Positions 1-6,911 of a stretch of 35,536 nt of DNA are shown piece after piece (the stretch's first letter is position 1; every line of letters begins with the position of its first letter). The translations under genes were made by a program, and so were the position numbers. The notes beneath the pieces were generated by a model, which was not told the origin of the DNA, searched no databases, and saw only the letters and a list, made by a program, of their open reading frames with translations. The DNA comes from CAYLJV01 sp964554215 (GTDB lineage: Archaea; Hadarchaeota; Hadarchaeia; Hadarchaeales; JAGGTB01), in the NCBI GenBank assembly GCA_964554215.1, contig CAZKND010000004.1, forward strand, positions 1 to 35,536. The letters are read 5' to 3'.

Positions 1-635
1 GCTCCATGTTTGATAGCGTCTCCCGGTTTACCTCCCTGAGCTCCAATTCCAGGGGTTAAAATTAGTAGGTTTTCTCCGGCTTCTGATCTTAAACTTTGGA
101 CTTGTTCTGGCCTTGTGGCGGGGCCAATTATTCCGGTAGCTTCCGCTTCTTTCACCATTTCTAATATTTGACTTTTCACTGGTTGGATGAATTTTTTCCC
201 GCCGGGATGGGACATGTTTGAGACTACGAAAACTCCTTTGCCTCCTTCTTCTTCCGCTTTCTGGATGATTGCTTCTAGGCTATCTTCTCCAGTGAATCCG
301 TGTGATATCACTGCATCTGCTCCTGATTCATAGGCTCTTGTAGCGATTTGTTGGCTGATTGGAGGTATATCTGCTATTTTGAAGTCTGCGATTATCGGTA
401 TTGAAGTAGAACTGCTTATTTTGTCGATTATTTCTATTCCAGTTTTTAGAACTAGTGAGTACCCTATTTTCACTCCTGCTATATATTCGGAGGTTTCATC
501 AAGGATTGACAAGCATTTTTCTTCTACTTTTCCGTTCTTGGCGTTTTCTTCTGATATATCCAGCGCTAGGATTAGTCTTGATTTATTTTTTCTGGAGACG
601 CTTTCTATTTCTTTTTTGAAGTTCTCTCCGACCAT
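1..635 (-). CDS. pyrF: Orotidine 5'-phosphate decarboxylase (3' end outside window)
   Basis: Catalyses OMP to UMP, the last step of UMP synthesis, in the cytoplasm. Reading the minus strand from the ATG at 633-635 gives about 211 residues in one open frame. The family's catalytic Asp-Lys-Asp triad is visible in DFKIADIP (D84, K86, D89), preceded by LALD (residues 23-26) and GVKIG near residue 56. The phosphate-binding loop TPGIGAQGG lies just before the window edge, so only about 20 C-terminal residues are missing. The start is one base after the pyrI stop, so pyrB-pyrI-pyrF is read as one operon. The family assignment is clear. Confidence 0.96.
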   Translation of the reverse strand, partial: MVGENFKKEIESVSRKNKSRLILALDISEENAKNGKVEEKCLSILDETSEYIAGVKIGYSLVLKTGIEIIDKISSSTSIPIIADFKIADIPPISQQIATRAYESGADAVISHGFTGEDSLEAIIQKAEEEGGKGVFVVSNMSHPGGKKFIQPVKSQILEMVKEAEATGIIGPATRPEQVQSLRSEAGENLLILTPGIGAQGGKPGDAIKHG

Positions 636-636
636 T

Positions 637-1116
637 TTATCTACCTGAGAATTGCTTATACAATTCGCTTTCCTCTGTTATTCTTTCACAGTAGCGACAT
701 CTTAATTTTATCGGATTTTTAGAGACCACTTCAAATTCTAGATCTGACGGTTCGGATGTGTTTGTGATGCAGGCGGGGTTTGAACATTCTACAACTCCTT
801 CGATTGTTTCCGGGATTTCAACTTCTTTTTTCTCTACAACTTCGTAGTTTTCGATCACGTTGATTGTAGCGGTAGGGGCCACAAGTCCTATTTGGTTCAC
901 TTCTTCTTCTTTCAGCTCTCTGTCTTCGATTTTAACTATGTCTTTTTCTTCATGGTTTTGGCTGGGCACGTTCATTAGGACTGAGACTGTGTCGTCGGTG
1001 CCTGGATTTATTCCTAAAATTTCTAAAACTGTTAGTGCACGGCCTGGGGGGATGTGGTCGATTACGGTCCCGGCCTCGATTTTTCTAACTCTTAATTCTT
1101 CTTTACTTCCTTCCAT
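637..1116 (-). CDS. pyrI: Aspartate carbamoyltransferase regulatory subunit
   Basis: Regulatory chain of aspartate transcarbamylase; it binds nucleotide effectors and contacts the PyrB trimers. The 159 residues match the usual length of about 150. The N-terminal allosteric domain contains VIDHIPPGRAL (residues 18-28). The C-terminal zinc domain has four cysteines at residues 111, 116, 140 and 143, spaced as in the E. coli protein (CxxxxC and CxxC). The ATG lies one base beyond the pyrB stop, so translation is probably coupled. Its presence suggests feedback-controlled ATCase of the PyrB-PyrI holoenzyme type. Confidence 0.96.
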   Translation of the reverse strand: MEGSKEELRVRKIEAGTVIDHIPPGRALTVLEILGINPGTDDTVSVLMNVPSQNHEEKDIVKIEDRELKEEEVNQIGLVAPTATINVIENYEVVEKKEVEIPETIEGVVECSNPACITNTSEPSDLEFEVVSKNPIKLRCRYCERITEESELYKQFSGR

Positions 1117-1117
1117 A

Positions 1118-2038
1118 TTATCCCATCAATAAAGATAGCAATGCCATTCTTACCACCACTCCTGAAAAAACTTGATCGAAATATTTTGCGTATTTGGTTT
1201 GGTCTACTTCGGGATCTATTTCGTCTACTCTGGGTAGCGGGTGGAATATTCTCAATTTATCATCTGCTTTTTCGAGTATCTTCTTGTTTATCACGTAGGA
1301 ATCTTTGACTTTGTTGTATTCGGAAGGATCTGAGAATCTCTCCTTTTGAATTCTCGTAACGTACAAGACGTCCAGTTCCGGAAGAACTTCTTCTATGCTG
1401 GAAGTCTCTCTTATCTCTGTGTCTTTCTTTTTGAGGTCGGAAATTATCTCCCTCGGCATTTTAAGACTCGGTGGAGAGATCAGGGACAGTTTGTTTTGGA
1501 ATCTGGATGCTGCGTATGCTAAAGAATGTACGGTTCTTCCATATTTCAAATCCCCTACTAGACCTATGTTCAGATTTTCCAATGTGTCGAGGTTTTTTCT
1601 GATGCTGAAGAGATCTAACAAAGTTTGGGTAGGGTGATGACCAGCTCCATCTCCGGCATTGATGAGGGGGACGGTCGCTGCTTCTGAGGCTAATTTTGCA
1701 GATCCCATCTGAGGGTGTCTGATAACTATGGCGTCACAATAATTCTCGACTGTTTTTATCGTGTCTGTGAGTGTCTCACCTTTTGCGACGGAACTTACCT
1801 CCGGCCTTGAAAAACCAATGGTACTTCCACCTAATCTTTTTATTGCGGATTTAAAGCTTAGTTTTGTTCTGGTGCTTGGTTCGAAGAAAAGAGTACCTAA
1901 TATTTTTCCTTTCAGGATGTCTGAACTTTCTTTTCCTTTTGCTATATTTTCAAATTTCTCAGCTTCTGAAAATATTTTCTCAATGTCTTCATTTGATAAT
2001 TTTTTGAATGATATTATGTCTTGAGTGCTTAATTTCAA
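1118..2038 (-). CDS. pyrB: Aspartate carbamoyltransferase catalytic subunit
   Basis: Condenses carbamoyl phosphate with L-aspartate to give N-carbamoyl-aspartate. The 306 residues are the normal family length. The carbamoyl-phosphate loop FFEPSTRTKLSF is at residues 51-62. RHPQMGS is near residue 107, HHPTQTLLDLF at 134-144, and HPLPR near the C-terminus. The start is TTG (2036-2038); no in-frame ATG occurs nearby, and the N-terminus reads like other archaeal PyrB proteins from this point. It is the first gene of the pyrB-pyrI-pyrF operon and is divergent from pyrC, with 67 bases between the two starts. Confidence 0.97.
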   Translation of the reverse strand: MKLSTQDIISFKKLSNEDIEKIFSEAEKFENIAKGKESSDILKGKILGTLFFEPSTRTKLSFKSAIKRLGGSTIGFSRPEVSSVAKGETLTDTIKTVENYCDAIVIRHPQMGSAKLASEAATVPLINAGDGAGHHPTQTLLDLFSIRKNLDTLENLNIGLVGDLKYGRTVHSLAYAASRFQNKLSLISPPSLKMPREIISDLKKKDTEIRETSSIEEVLPELDVLYVTRIQKERFSDPSEYNKVKDSYVINKKILEKADDKLRIFHPLPRVDEIDPEVDQTKYAKYFDQVFSGVVVRMALLSLLMG

Positions 2039-2105
2039 AATTTCCCTGGTTAGAATTTCATAGTTATTTTAATTAAATATTTCCTCTTCTTTACATAGGG
2101 ATAGA
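2039..2105. promoter_or_regulatory. Divergent pyrB/pyrC promoter with a palindromic TATA-like element
   Basis: This 67-base gap separates the pyrB (TTG) and pyrC (GTG) starts. It contains one strong AT-rich element whose core TTTAATTAAA (2068-2077) is a perfect 10-base palindrome. Its centre is about 34 bases from each start codon. Archaeal TATA boxes lie about 25-28 bases before the transcription start, so the same element could serve both directions and give leaders of roughly 5-10 bases. No Shine-Dalgarno site is evident before either start. The promoter role is inferred from position and composition. Confidence 0.6.
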
Positions 2106-3404
2106 GTGAGAAAGGTTGACTTTTGTTTGAAGAACGGAAAGGTACCTGTCGGTAATCGTCTGATGGAAGCAGGGATTGCGATCGAAGGTGAAAAGATAGT
2201 TTCTATTTCTAAAGAGGCCTCACTTCCGGAAGCGGATGAAACGGTCGATGTAGGAGGGAGTCTGATTTTGCCGGGTGTAGTAGATCCTCATGTTCACTTT
2301 CGAGATCCTGGATTTCCGAAAAAGGAAGATTTTTTCACAGGTTCTAAAGCTGCGGTGGCTGGTGGAGTGACGACTGTCTGTGATATGCCTAATACTTCGC
2401 CCGAAACAGTTGATGTGGATAAATTTAGAGAGAAGAGAAAGATAGCAGATGATAAATCCTTATTGGATTTCGGTCTGCATGGAATGTTAACTTCTAATTC
2501 TGATAGTGGTGAGGAGCTTTTGGAGAATGGAGCTGTTTCTCTAAAACTCTATCCTGAAAAATGTGAAGATTCCAATGTGGCAAATTTTGATGGTGAGAAG
2601 GATATTCTAACCGTCCATCCTGAAGACCCGTCGCTGCTAAGCGATGTTGAAGAAGATGGAGATGTTGAAGATTTTCTCGAGTCAAGGCCGAAAAAAGCGG
2701 AGAGTTCTGAAATTTATAAAATTTTGAGCATGGTTTCTAATTTCCATCCTCACTTTTGCCATGTGACGAATGAGAAATCGGTGGAGATAATCGGAGACGC
2801 TAAGCAGGATAGAAACGTTACCTGTGAAGTTACACCACATCATCTACTCTTGGACGATAATGATTTTCGAAAAAAAGGATCTCATTTGAAAATGTATCCT
2901 CCCCTTAGGTCTGAAAGGGATAGGAAAAAGATGGTTCAAGCTCTAAGAACAGGGCTGATAGATATAGTGGCTACGGACCATGCTCCTCACACCGAAGAAG
3001 AGAAGGGCAAAGACATACCCGATGCCTCGGCAGGGATAGCAGGCATAGAAACATCCCTACCCTTGATATTCACACTGGTTACGGAAGGAAAAATTTCACT
3101 GTTCCGAATGATAGAAGCGATGAGCGAATATCCCGCAAGAATATTTGGGCTGCAAAACGAAAACGGGGTCCAAAAAGGAGTGCTGAAGCCGGGAGCGGAC
3201 GCAGATATTACAGTCTTAAATCAGAAGGAAGAATGGGAGATAAGAGGGGAAGACCTTCACGGGAAAACAAAGTTCACACCTTTCGAAGGAAAAAAAGTGA
3301 AGGGAAAACCCGAACTGACACTAGTAAGAGGGGAAAAAGTCTACGAAAAAGGCAAAATAGTAGGTGAGAAAGGACATGGAAAATTCATACCACGGAGAAA
3401 ATAG
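2106..3404 (+). CDS. pyrC: Dihydroorotase
   Basis: Zinc amidohydrolase that cyclises N-carbamoyl-aspartate to dihydroorotate. The 432 residues fit the type I (bacterial/archaeal long) family. The metal-binding motif DPHVHFRDPG is at residues 60-69. SLKLYP near residue 145 probably carries the bridging Lys. Further metal or substrate positions are seen in TVHPEDPSLL, HPHFCHVTNE and TPHHLLL, with the catalytic Asp in ATDHAPHTEEEK. The start is GTG at 2106 and no earlier start is plausible. The 3' end overlaps pyrK by 29 bases, indicating a pyrC-pyrK operon. Confidence 0.97.
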   Translation: MRKVDFCLKNGKVPVGNRLMEAGIAIEGEKIVSISKEASLPEADETVDVGGSLILPGVVDPHVHFRDPGFPKKEDFFTGSKAAVAGGVTTVCDMPNTSPETVDVDKFREKRKIADDKSLLDFGLHGMLTSNSDSGEELLENGAVSLKLYPEKCEDSNVANFDGEKDILTVHPEDPSLLSDVEEDGDVEDFLESRPKKAESSEIYKILSMVSNFHPHFCHVTNEKSVEIIGDAKQDRNVTCEVTPHHLLLDDNDFRKKGSHLKMYPPLRSERDRKKMVQALRTGLIDIVATDHAPHTEEEKGKDIPDASAGIAGIETSLPLIFTLVTEGKISLFRMIEAMSEYPARIFGLQNENGVQKGVLKPGADADITVLNQKEEWEIRGEDLHGKTKFTPFEGKKVKGKPELTLVRGEKVYEKGKIVGEKGHGKFIPRRK

Positions 3405-4194
3405 GCCCACGGTAGTCCCAATAGAGAAAGTGAAAAAAGAAACACCCGATATAAAATCCATATATGCAAAAGTACCTGAAATAGCGGATTCAGTCACACC
3501 TGGCCAATTCATAATGGTATGGGTTATAGGAGTTGACGAGATCCCAATGGCAGTATCTGGGGTTCAAGAAAACGGCATAATAAGATTCACCGTGGAGAAG
3601 GTAGGGGATGCAACTTCGAAACTTCACGAACTGGAAGAAGGGGACCTTATAGGTTTCAGAGGCCCTCATGGAAACGGTTTTGACCTCTCAGGGGAAAAGT
3701 TATTGATAGTTGGAGGTGGTTGTGGGATGGCCCCTCTGAATCTAACGGTCGAAAGAGCGGTTGAAAAGGGTAAAGACGTCACGGTAGTTATCTCAGCAGC
3801 CACAGAGGAAAACCTTTTGTTCAAATCTAAAATGGAAAGTTTAGATGTTGATTTATATTTAGGAACAGAAGACGGTTCGGTTGGGGTGGAAGGACTTGCT
3901 ACGGATGTTCTAGAAAAAGCTTTAGAAGATGATGATTACGACTCTTGCCTAGTATGCGGCCCCGAAAAGATGATGATTTTCGTAGCGGAAATGGTTAAAG
4001 ATAAGGATATGAACCTGCAGCTTAGTTTGAATAGATACATGAAGTGTGGAGTTGGAATCTGCGGGTCCTGTTCTTTAGATCCACAAGGATTGAGAGTTTG
4101 CGAGGAAGGCCCTGTTTTTGATTATGAAGAGATTGAGGATAGTGAGTTTGGGGATTACAAAAGAGATGCAGCTGGTAAAAAAACAGATATTTAG
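3376..4194 (+). CDS. pyrK: Dihydroorotate dehydrogenase electron-transfer subunit
   Basis: FAD and [2Fe-2S] subunit that passes electrons from dihydroorotate oxidation in PyrD to NAD+ (class 1B system). The ferredoxin-reductase-like fold has GFRGPHGNGF and then the nucleotide-binding LLIVGGGCGMAPL. The C-terminal iron-sulphur motif is KCGVGICGSCS plus a later Cys; counted from the ATG these are C224, C229, C232 and C242. I place the start at the ATG at 3376; an in-frame GTG at 3364 adds four residues. It overlaps the end of pyrC by 29 bases. The partner pyrD lies immediately downstream but on the opposite strand. Confidence 0.93.
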   Translation: MENSYHGENRPTVVPIEKVKKETPDIKSIYAKVPEIADSVTPGQFIMVWVIGVDEIPMAVSGVQENGIIRFTVEKVGDATSKLHELEEGDLIGFRGPHGNGFDLSGEKLLIVGGGCGMAPLNLTVERAVEKGKDVTVVISAATEENLLFKSKMESLDVDLYLGTEDGSVGVEGLATDVLEKALEDDDYDSCLVCGPEKMMIFVAEMVKDKDMNLQLSLNRYMKCGVGICGSCSLDPQGLRVCEEGPVFDYEEIEDSEFGDYKRDAAGKKTDI

Positions 4195-4197
4195 GCT

Positions 4198-5100
4198 TTA
4201 GTGGGCTTTTCCGATTAGGTCTGTAATGTTTTCGTCTTCAAGTTTTTGCTCAGCTTCTTCACATACTTTTTCGAATATTTCAAAATCTTTCTCCATTATT
4301 CCCGTTCCTATCTCCACAGCTGAAGCTCCGGCAAGGATGTATTCTATCATGTCTCTTCCAGTCATTATCCCTCCAGCACCTACTATAGGGATGTCCACCT
4401 CTTCAAATACTTCATAAACTAGCCTAATCCCTACGGGTTTTATTGCAGGACCGGATAGTCCGCCCTTTTCATTTCCTAGAATCGGTTTTTCCGCTTCGAC
4501 ATCTATAGCCATTCCTGGCAGAGTATTGGTTAGGACTATTGCGTTGGCCCCTCCTTCCTCGACGGCTTTTGCTACTTTTATCAGATTAGGTATGTTTGTG
4601 TTCCCGGGTAGTTTTGCCCATAAGGGTGTGTCGATATTTTTGCAGTTTTCGACTATTTTCTTTGCGGTTTGAGGGTTCTGTCCTATGAGCGATAGTTTTT
4701 CTGCATGGGGGCATGATAAGTTCAGTTCTATAGCGTCGACGTTGGCTTCTTCCATTTTCTCCGCTAGGTTTTTGAATTCTTCTTGATTTTCTCCGAAAAT
4801 ACTTCCGATGACGGGTGATCCTTCTTTTTGCGCTTTTTCTATTTCTTCGATCATTTCTTCTATTCCTGGGTTAGGTAATCCCATTGCGTTGAGTAATCCT
4901 GAGGGTGTTTTCACGACGTTTGGTCCGGGATACCCTTTTTTCGGAGTTTTGCCTGTGGTTTTTGTAATGACTCCGCCTGCGCCTGAGTTCCAGACTCTTT
5001 TTAGGTTGCTTCCTGATTGTCCCAATATTCCTGCTGCTAGAAGGGTAGGGTTTCTGAGTTCTAGGTCGCCTATTTTTGTTATCAGTTTGTTTTCGGGCAT
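4198..5100 (-). CDS. pyrD: Dihydroorotate dehydrogenase, class 1B catalytic subunit
   Basis: FMN-dependent oxidation of dihydroorotate to orotate; works with PyrK. The 300 residues match the PyrDB length. The catalytic base of class 1 enzymes is the Cys in ELNLSCPHAEK (C130). FMN and phosphate motifs follow in WAKLPGNTN, VLTNTLPG and the late glycine segment VGAGGIMTGRD. The gene is convergent with pyrK, with only 3 bases between the stop codons, so the two subunits are not co-transcribed. A TATA-like element in the gap shared with pyrG would give a very short leader. Confidence 0.95.
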   Translation of the reverse strand: MPENKLITKIGDLELRNPTLLAAGILGQSGSNLKRVWNSGAGGVITKTTGKTPKKGYPGPNVVKTPSGLLNAMGLPNPGIEEMIEEIEKAQKEGSPVIGSIFGENQEEFKNLAEKMEEANVDAIELNLSCPHAEKLSLIGQNPQTAKKIVENCKNIDTPLWAKLPGNTNIPNLIKVAKAVEEGGANAIVLTNTLPGMAIDVEAEKPILGNEKGGLSGPAIKPVGIRLVYEVFEEVDIPIVGAGGIMTGRDMIEYILAGASAVEIGTGIMEKDFEIFEKVCEEAEQKLEDENITDLIGKAH

Positions 5101-5187
5101 CGTTTAGTATTATTCACCCGTTCTTAATAGAATTCTCGAACTTTCCTGCGGAAATTTTTTTAGTTTGGTTTACTCTCTCTAATTTGT
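5101..5187. promoter_or_regulatory. Divergent pyrD/pyrG promoter region
   Basis: The 87-base gap separates divergent starts. On the plus strand an AT-rich stretch at about 5151-5163 (AAATTTTTTTAG) lies 25-37 bases before the pyrG ATG. On the minus strand CTATTAAG (5124-5131) lies about 25-30 bases before the pyrD ATG. Both would give very short leaders. Unlike the pyrB/pyrC gap, the two elements are separate. Promoter function is inferred. Confidence 0.45.
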
Positions 5188-6837
5188 ATGACTAGATTTT
5201 TGTTTGTGACTGGCGGTGTGCTTTCAGGAATAGGCAAAGGAGCCGTGGCAGCCTCTGTGGCGAAGTCGTTTCAGTTTAGAGGACTTGATGTTGAGATGAT
5301 GAAGATAGATCCATATTTGAATGTGGATCCTGGAACTCTTAATCCGATTGAACATGGTGAGGTTTTTGTAACCGATGATGCTTGGGATTTTCAACCTTCG
5401 GAAGGCTCTTCCTTTCAGATAGCTGAGATTGATCAGGATTTTGGTACTTATGAAAGGTTTTTGGATAGGACCATGCATCCTAGAAATAATGTCACTAGTG
5501 GACAGGTTTATCTCTCAGTTTTGATGCAGGAGAGAGCTGGGAGTTATTTGGGTCGTACAGTTCAGATAATACCGCATATCACTGATGAGATTAAAGATAG
5601 GATTAAAAATGTAGCTGAAAGGAACGATCCTGATATTTTGATAGCTGAGATTGGTGGAACGGTTGGGGATATTGAGGCCAGTCCATATCTTGAGGCTATT
5701 AGACAGTTTAGATTGGAGGAACCTGATGATGCTATGGCTTTGGTCCATGTGACTTTGGTTCCTTATTTGGAGACTATTGGGCAGTTGAAGACCAAACCGA
5801 CTCAGCATAGTGTTAAGACTCTATTATCGGCAGGATTGCAGCCTGATATGATTGTGGGGCGTAGTGATAGGGAGCTTTCGGACTCCGCTAGAGAGAAGAT
5901 AAGTCTCTACAGTAATGTTCCGAAGGAAGCTGTTGTTTCGGACCCTCGTATAGATGTGCTTTACGAACTGCCTTTGCTTTTTGAGAAACAAGGTGTGGGC
6001 GATTATCTCTGTGATACTTTGAGGATTAGAGCCAGGTCTCCTGATGTTTCTGATTGGAAGGAGACGGTGGATGAGTTTAAGAATGGTGGGGAGAAGGTCC
6101 GTGTGGCTATGCCCGGTAAGTATACTCAGATTTTGGACAGTTATTTGAGCATCAATAAGGCTTTGAAGCATTCGGCTGCGAAGCTTGGTGTGGATTTGGA
6201 TATTGAGTTTGTGGATACGGAACCTTTTGAGGAGAATCCTTCGGAGCTTGATGTTTTGGATCGGTACGATGGAGTTGTTTTGACCCCTGGCTTCGGAACT
6301 CGTGGGGCTGAAGGAATGATTAAGGCCACTAGGAAGGTTTTCGACACTGATATTCCTTTCTTGGGCATATGTTTCGGTTCTCAATTGCTTTTCATAGCTT
6401 ACTGTAGGGAGAATGGGTTGGAGGATGCAAATAGCACTGAGATTGATTCTGAAACTCCTCAACCTGTAGTTGATCTTCTTCCTGAACAGAAGGAAGTTTC
6501 TAAGAAAGGAGGGACTATGAGACTTGGGGGGCACGAGATATATCTTGATTCAGATACTCGTATTCGGGAGGCTTACGGTAAGGATCGGGTTGTTGAACGT
6601 TTCCGGCATAGATATCACATTATACCCAAATATGTGGAGAAGATGGAGGATAAAGGGTTAATCAAGTCTGGTACTGATGAGGAAGATAGGATAGTTAACT
6701 CTATTGAACTAGAAGGGGATCAGTGGGTTACGGGTGTTCAATTCCATCCGGAGTTCACCTCTCGACCTGGAGATCCTAATCCTGTTTATCTGTCTTTCAT
6801 GGAAGCTGCGCTAGAGAAGAAGAGAAAATCGAGTTAA
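5188..6837 (+). CDS. pyrG: CTP synthase with an insertion in the N-terminal metal/nucleotide loop
   Basis: ATP- and glutamine-dependent amination of UTP to CTP. The 549 residues comprise an N-terminal synthetase domain (VTGGVLSGIGKG at 7-18, NVDPGT at 45-50, EIGGTVGDIE at 154-163, KTKPTQHS at 201-208) and a C-terminal glutaminase domain with Cys395 in GICFGSQ and His520/Glu522 in QFHPEF. Archaeal-type LTPGFGTRGAEG precedes the nucleophile. The usual HGEVFVT-DGAETD-LDLGHYERF segment is altered: after HGEVFVTDD about 13 extra residues (65-83) replace the GAETD part before QDFGTYERF, while the metal-binding Asp84 is kept. Likely active, but the loop is unusual. Confidence 0.95.
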   Translation: MTRFLFVTGGVLSGIGKGAVAASVAKSFQFRGLDVEMMKIDPYLNVDPGTLNPIEHGEVFVTDDAWDFQPSEGSSFQIAEIDQDFGTYERFLDRTMHPRNNVTSGQVYLSVLMQERAGSYLGRTVQIIPHITDEIKDRIKNVAERNDPDILIAEIGGTVGDIEASPYLEAIRQFRLEEPDDAMALVHVTLVPYLETIGQLKTKPTQHSVKTLLSAGLQPDMIVGRSDRELSDSAREKISLYSNVPKEAVVSDPRIDVLYELPLLFEKQGVGDYLCDTLRIRARSPDVSDWKETVDEFKNGGEKVRVAMPGKYTQILDSYLSINKALKHSAAKLGVDLDIEFVDTEPFEENPSELDVLDRYDGVVLTPGFGTRGAEGMIKATRKVFDTDIPFLGICFGSQLLFIAYCRENGLEDANSTEIDSETPQPVVDLLPEQKEVSKKGGTMRLGGHEIYLDSDTRIREAYGKDRVVERFRHRYHIIPKYVEKMEDKGLIKSGTDEEDRIVNSIELEGDQWVTGVQFHPEFTSRPGDPNPVYLSFMEAALEKKRKSS

Positions 6838-6911
6838 AGGTTTGATTTTTTAGTTGTTATTCAGTGTATTGATTAGAAATCATTTTTTAAAAGGAAAGTT
6901 GACCAATTAAA
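6838..6911 (+). promoter_or_regulatory. Probable promoter of the PEP-synthase-like gene
   Basis: The gap after pyrG holds the AT-rich run ATTTTTTAAAAGG at about 6883-6895, some 17-29 bases before the ATG at 6912. The spacing would suit a leaderless or very short-leader transcript. No Shine-Dalgarno site is seen. The gene is therefore probably transcribed separately from pyrG. Confidence 0.4.

Noticed and set aside
5824..6534. Long minus-strand frame opposite pyrG (236 codons)
   Set aside because: Shadow of pyrG: rich in Arg, His, Leu and Ser with no motif, while the plus strand has a full conserved enzyme.
5188..6837. PyrG motifs CFGSQ and PGFG as signs of a damaged glutaminase
   Set aside because: From memory, other archaeal CTP synthases (for example Sulfolobus) have the same PGFG and CFG forms, so only the N-terminal insertion is unusual.
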